In this document: positions 60,679-64,000 of the stretch, piece by piece | How the letters are laid out: the number at the start of each line of letters is the position of its first letter | How positions within the stretch are numbered: position 1 is the stretch's first letter | Source of the DNA: Sphingobium nicotianae | GTDB taxonomy: Bacteria; Pseudomonadota; Alphaproteobacteria; Sphingomonadales; Sphingomonadaceae | Length of the DNA stretch: 64,000 nucleotides | Direction: 5' to 3' | NCBI RefSeq assembly: GCF_018603885.1 | Contig: NZ_JAHGAW010000004.1 | Location: 248,001-312,000, forward strand | Notes under the pieces: model-generated | Told to the model about the DNA's origin: nothing | What the model saw: only the letters and a program-made list of their open reading frames with translations | Databases searched by the model: none | Translations under genes and position numbers: made by a program

Positions 60679-63015
60679 TCAACCCTTCGGCGCGCTAGCC
60701 TTCGATTTCCTGCCGCCGCCGGCCGCCTTGGGCGCTGCGATGGCCTTGCCGCGCTTCGGCGCGGCAGGCGTGATCTCGAAGGTGAGCGTGTCGTCCTTGA
60801 GATGGACATGCACCTCGCCGCCATTGACGAGCTTGCCGAACAGCAGCTCCTCGGCGAGCGGCTGCTTGATCTTCTCCTGGATGAGCCGGCCCATCGGGCG
60901 GGCGCCATAGAGCTTGTCATAGCCGCGCGCCGTCAGCCAGTCGCGCGCATCATCGTCGAGCGTGATGTGGACATCGCGGTCGGCGAGCTGCAGCTCGAGC
61001 TGGATGATGAACTTGTCGACCACGCGGGCGACGACCTCCGTCGGCAGATAACCGAACGGCACGATCGCATCGAGGCGGTTGCGGAACTCCGGCGTAAAGA
61101 GCGACTTGACCGCTTCCTCCTGGACGTCCTCGCGGCCGATATTGCCGAAGCCGATCGACTCCTTGACCATGTCGGACGCGCCGGCATTGGTCGTCATGAT
61201 CAGGATGACGTTGCGGAAGTCGACGGTCTTGCCGTGGTGATCGGTGAGGCGGCCATTGTCCATCACCTGCAGCAGGATGTTGAACAGGTCCGGATGGGCC
61301 TTCTCGATCTCGTCGAGCAGCAGCACGCAGTGCGGGTTCTGGTCGATCGCGTCGGTCAGCAGACCACCCTGATCATAGCCGACATAGCCCGGAGGCGCGC
61401 CGATCAGGCGACTGACCGAGTGGCGCTCCATATATTCCGACATATCGAAGCGCTGCAGCGGGATGCCGAGCAGGGTCGCCAGCTGGCGCGCCACCTCGGT
61501 CTTGCCGACGCCGGTCGGGCCGGAGAAGAGATAATTGCCGATCGGCTTGTCCGGATCGCGCAGGCCGGCGCGCGACAGCTTGATCGCGGAGCTGAGCACC
61601 TCGATCGCCTTGTCTTGGCCGAAGACGACGCGCTTGAGATCGGTCTGGAGCGTCTCCAGCACGGTCTTGTCGTCGCTTGACACGGTCTTGGCCGGGATGC
61701 GCGCCATGGTCGCGATGACTGACTCGATTTCCTTCGGCGTGATCATCTTTTTGCGCTTGGAGGGCACCACGAGCATCTGCATCGCACCGACCTCGTCGAT
61801 CACGTCGATCGCCTTGTCCGGCAGCTTGCGATCGTTGATGTAGCGCGACGAGAGCTCGACCGCCGCCTTGATCGCATCGGGCGTGTACTTGACGTGGTGA
61901 TGATCCTCGAAGGCCGAGCGCAGGCCCATCAGGATCTTGATCGTGTCCTCGACCGTCGGCTCGTTCACGTCGATCTTCTGGAAGCGCCGCAGCAGCGCGC
62001 GGTCCTTCTCGAAGTGGTTGCGGAACTCCTTGTAGGTGGTCGAGCCGATGCAGCGGATCGTCCCGCCCGAGAGGGCCGGCTTCAGCAGGTTCGATGCGTC
62101 CATCGCGCCGCCCGAGGTGGCGCCGGCGCCGATCACTGTGTGGATCTCGTCGATGAAGAGCACCGCGTGCGGCATCTTCTCCAGCTCGTTGACGACCGCC
62201 TTCAGCCGCTCCTCGAAATCGCCGCGATAGCGCGTACCGGCGAGCAGCGCGCCCATGTCGAGCGAGTAGATCACCGCTTCCTTGAGCACGTCGGGCACTT
62301 CGCCGTTGACTATCTTGCGGGCAAGGCCCTCGGCGATGGCGGTCTTGCCGACGCCCGGATCGCCTACATAGAGCGGATTGTTCTTGGAGCGGCGGCACAG
62401 GATCTGGATCGTGCGGTCGACCTCGGCGGTGCGGCCGATCAGCGGATCGACCTTACCCTCCTTGGCCTTCTCGTTGAGGTTGACGGTGAACTGGTCGAGC
62501 GCGCCGTCCTTCTTCTTGGCGTCCGGCTTCTTCTCTTCCTCGGCGGGTGCGGCCTTGGGCGTCTCGGCGGCACTGGCGCCCTTGCCGACGCCATGGCTCA
62601 GATAGCTCACCGCATCGAGCCGGCTCATGTCCTGCTGCTGCAGGAAATAGACGGCATAGCTCTCGCGCTCGGAGAAGAGGGCGACGAGCACGTTGGCGCC
62701 GGTGACTTCCTCCTTGCCGGAGGACTGGACGTGCAGGATCGCGCGCTGGACGACGCGCTGGAAGCCGCTGGTGGGAGAGGGATCGACGCTGCCGGTGACC
62801 TTGAGGCTCTCCAGCTCGGTGTCGAGATAATGGGTGACGGTGTCGCCAAGCTCGCCGAGCTCGACGCCGCAGGCCTGCATCACCTTGGCGGCATGCTCAT
62901 CGTCGATGAGCGCCAGCAGCAGATGCTCGAGCGTCGCATATTCGTGATTGCGCTCGGTGGCATGCGCCAGCGCATTGTGCAGCGTGGTTTCCAGGGCGGG
63001 GGCGAAGGATGGCAT
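60679..63015 (-). CDS. clpA: ATP-dependent Clp protease ATP-binding subunit ClpA
   Basis: A 778-residue AAA+ unfoldase. The N-domain binds adaptors ([36 protein letters not shown]). Two AAA modules have Walker A sequences [15 protein letters not shown] (about residues 208-222) and [15 protein letters not shown] (about 500-515) and Walker [12 protein letters not shown] and [13 protein letters not shown]. The IGF loop ([10 protein letters not shown]) docks ClpP. The last ~30 residues are an Ala/Lys-rich tail ([25 protein letters not shown]) that is not typical of ClpA. I see no clpS directly upstream, as would be usual; the nearest minus-strand gene is DUF1192. Confidence 0.95.
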   Translation of the reverse strand: MPSFAPALETTLHNALAHATERNHEYATLEHLLLALIDDEHAAKVMQACGVELGELGDTVTHYLDTELESLKVTGSVDPSPTSGFQRVVQRAILHVQSSGKEEVTGANVLVALFSERESYAVYFLQQQDMSRLDAVSYLSHGVGKGASAAETPKAAPAEEEKKPDAKKKDGALDQFTVNLNEKAKEGKVDPLIGRTAEVDRTIQILCRRSKNNPLYVGDPGVGKTAIAEGLARKIVNGEVPDVLKEAVIYSLDMGALLAGTRYRGDFEERLKAVVNELEKMPHAVLFIDEIHTVIGAGATSGGAMDASNLLKPALSGGTIRCIGSTTYKEFRNHFEKDRALLRRFQKIDVNEPTVEDTIKILMGLRSAFEDHHHVKYTPDAIKAAVELSSRYINDRKLPDKAIDVIDEVGAMQMLVVPSKRKKMITPKEIESVIATMARIPAKTVSSDDKTVLETLQTDLKRVVFGQDKAIEVLSSAIKLSRAGLRDPDKPIGNYLFSGPTGVGKTEVARQLATLLGIPLQRFDMSEYMERHSVSRLIGAPPGYVGYDQGGLLTDAIDQNPHCVLLLDEIEKAHPDLFNILLQVMDNGRLTDHHGKTVDFRNVILIMTTNAGASDMVKESIGFGNIGREDVQEEAVKSLFTPEFRNRLDAIVPFGYLPTEVVARVVDKFIIQLELQLADRDVHITLDDDARDWLTARGYDKLYGARPMGRLIQEKIKQPLAEELLFGKLVNGGEVHVHLKDDTLTFEITPAAPKRGKAIAAPKAAGGGRKSKASAPKG

Positions 63016-63158
63016 ATTATCTTACTCCTGCAGGCTGAGTGTCAGCCTGCGTCCTGACCAATGTCGGAACCGCCGCAGCCGCCTTCAAGAGCAGCATCCC
63101 AACGATCCATCTGCCGGTGGCCGATATGCGCCCCAAGGCGATCCTGCCCCCACTCTCC

Positions 63159-63359
63159 TCATTTCTTGAATAGCGCCTCTGCGCTTGCCTTGTGGTTAAC
63201 GGACGCTTCCCGTTTCGCGCGCGTGCGCTCGATCTCCGCAGCGAGCAACGCGATCCGTTCGTCGAGTTCGGCAACGGACAGCCGATCCAGATCCTGGCGC
63301 ACGAGCTGCGTGATCAGGTCATCGGGCCGCGCCCGGGGTACGGCGTCCTCAAAGTCCAT
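63159..63359 (-). CDS. DUF1192 family small protein
   Basis: A 66-residue protein that matches DUF1192: MDFEDAVPRARPDDLITQLVRQDLDRLSVAELDERIALLAAEIERTRAKREAS, with a coiled-coil-like middle and a charged end. Such small proteins are common in alphaproteobacteria, often beside a quinone oxidoreductase. Here one starts divergently at 63489. The frame is open to 63944 but the canonical start is the ATG at 63359. Confidence 0.85.
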   Translation of the reverse strand: MDFEDAVPRARPDDLITQLVRQDLDRLSVAELDERIALLAAEIERTRAKREASVNHKASAEALFKK

Positions 63360-63488
63360 CCCGGCATGGTCGCGCGGCGGCGCGCGCAAGTCAACCGTTG
63401 AGAGGCAGGCTGTAATGGGCTGGCGTTTTTCCCAGCGCTGATTAGACAGAGCCTCGACGGGAGCTTGGCCGGGGAGGGCCTTGGAAGA

Positions 63489-64000
63489 ATGGCAGTGCCA
63501 CAAATGATGCGGGCGGTCGCGATCAGCGCGCCCGGCGGCCCTGAAGTGTTGGTCGAAACCCAGGTCGCGGTGCCGGTGCCTGGACCCGGCGAAGTTCTCA
63601 TCGAGGTGGCCGCCGCCGGCGTCAATCGTCCGGACGTGTTCCAGCGCAAGGGCGCCTATCCGCCGCCGCCCGGCGCCTCGCCGCTGCCCGGCCTCGAAGT
63701 GTCCGGAACGATCGTTGCCGTGGGAGCGGATGTCGATCCGGTCGTCATGGGCCAGCTCGTCTGCTCGCTGGTCGCCGGCGGCGGCTATGCCGAATATGTA
63801 ATCGCGCCCTACGGCCACTGTCTGCCGGTGCCCGCCGCGCTGTCGATGGAGGAGGCCGCCGCCCTTCCCGAGACGCTGATGACGGTCTGGCACAATCTGT
63901 TCGAACGCGCCTTCGTCGTCACCGGTGACAGCGTCCTCATCCATGGCGGCACCAGTGGCATCGCGACGATGGCGATCTCGCTCTGCCGGCTGTTCGGCAT
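63489..64000 (+). CDS. NAD(P)H:quinone oxidoreductase, PIG3-like, partial at window end
   Basis: A zinc-independent medium-chain dehydrogenase, seen for about 170 residues before the window ends. It begins MAVPQMMRAVAISAPGGPEVLVETQVAVPVPGPGEVLIEVAAAGVNRPDVFQRKGAYPPPPGASPLPGLEVSGTI, the classic QOR/PIG3 N-terminal domain, and reaches the nucleotide-binding start VLIHGGTSGIATMAISLC. It reduces quinones using NADPH. GGAAG precedes the ATG at 63489. The remaining ~150 residues lie beyond the window. Confidence 0.9.
   Translation, partial: MAVPQMMRAVAISAPGGPEVLVETQVAVPVPGPGEVLIEVAAAGVNRPDVFQRKGAYPPPPGASPLPGLEVSGTIVAVGADVDPVVMGQLVCSLVAGGGYAEYVIAPYGHCLPVPAALSMEEAAALPETLMTVWHNLFERAFVVTGDSVLIHGGTSGIATMAISLCRLFG

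Noticed and set aside
1..64000. CRISPR array, rRNA operon, or complete insertion sequence
   Set aside because: No regularly spaced direct repeats, no rRNA sequence and no transposase were seen.

Overview
The window looks like chromosome from a sphingomonad (Alphaproteobacteria, Sphingomonadales). It is GC-rich, carries three large TonB-dependent receptors, and has DUF1134/EipA, DUF1192, a MoaF-type protein, FtsEX grouped with YdcF and PlsC, and a gene-transfer-agent (GTA)-like cluster ending in a DUF2793 gene. The genus cannot be fixed from this sequence alone.

Layout. (1) 1-7816: a DUF427 protein, a TetR regulator, then a small protein and a complete tripartite RND efflux pump. Three near-identical operator sites sit at the regulator start and around the pump promoter. 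(2) 7817-20153: an iron-uptake region. On the minus strand are two TonB receptors, a PiuC-type hydroxylase, an alpha-hydroxy-acid oxidase, a membrane-anchored winged-helix regulator and a TonB protein. On the plus strand is PepSY / DUF2271 / DUF4198 / ApbE, which I read as an extracytoplasmic flavin-dependent iron-handling module. Palindromes resembling alphaproteobacterial Fur boxes precede the catecholate-type receptor, tonB and the PepSY gene. (3) 20312-34794: mixed housekeeping and metabolic genes: MoaF-like protein, two NTF2-like proteins, AsmA, an MFS transporter, YghU-type GST, EipA, PlsC-YdcF-FtsX-FtsE, a zinc-ribbon protein and MATE. (4) 34982-46766: tRNA-Leu(GAG), then an accessory-looking stretch with a flavin hydroxylase, MFS exporter, TonB receptor, trmB, DUF1993, a Baeyer-Villiger-type monooxygenase and a LuxR solo. 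(5) 46941-57044: a GTA/HK97-type cluster from portal to DUF2793. (6) 57226-64000: OmpA with a 27-proline tract, BI-1, a GST, a hydrolase, clpA, DUF1192 and the start of a quinone oxidoreductase.

The most unusual region is the GTA-like cluster. The head genes (portal, protease, capsid, connector, DUF3168) are open, and the capsid gene has a hairpin terminator on each side. The tail genes are broken in four ways: a 4-bp TTAT duplication in the major tail gene, an in-frame amber codon in the tape-measure gene, a deletion that joins the N-terminus of one tail gene to the C-terminus of the next, and an in-frame ochre codon in the long tail-fibre/host-specificity gene. An unrelated convergent gene lies between the tape-measure and the fused gene, no terminase is present upstream, and a decayed second LuxR helix-turn-helix sits just before the portal. 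This fits either a GTA caught early in loss of its tail or a head-only retained module.

Two other points stand out. The DUF2271 protein carries a D-x-x-T-G-A-T flavinylation motif with an ApbE transferase in the same operon. A ~120-bp double-hairpin repeat occurs twice, in opposite orientations, at 3037 and 27405.
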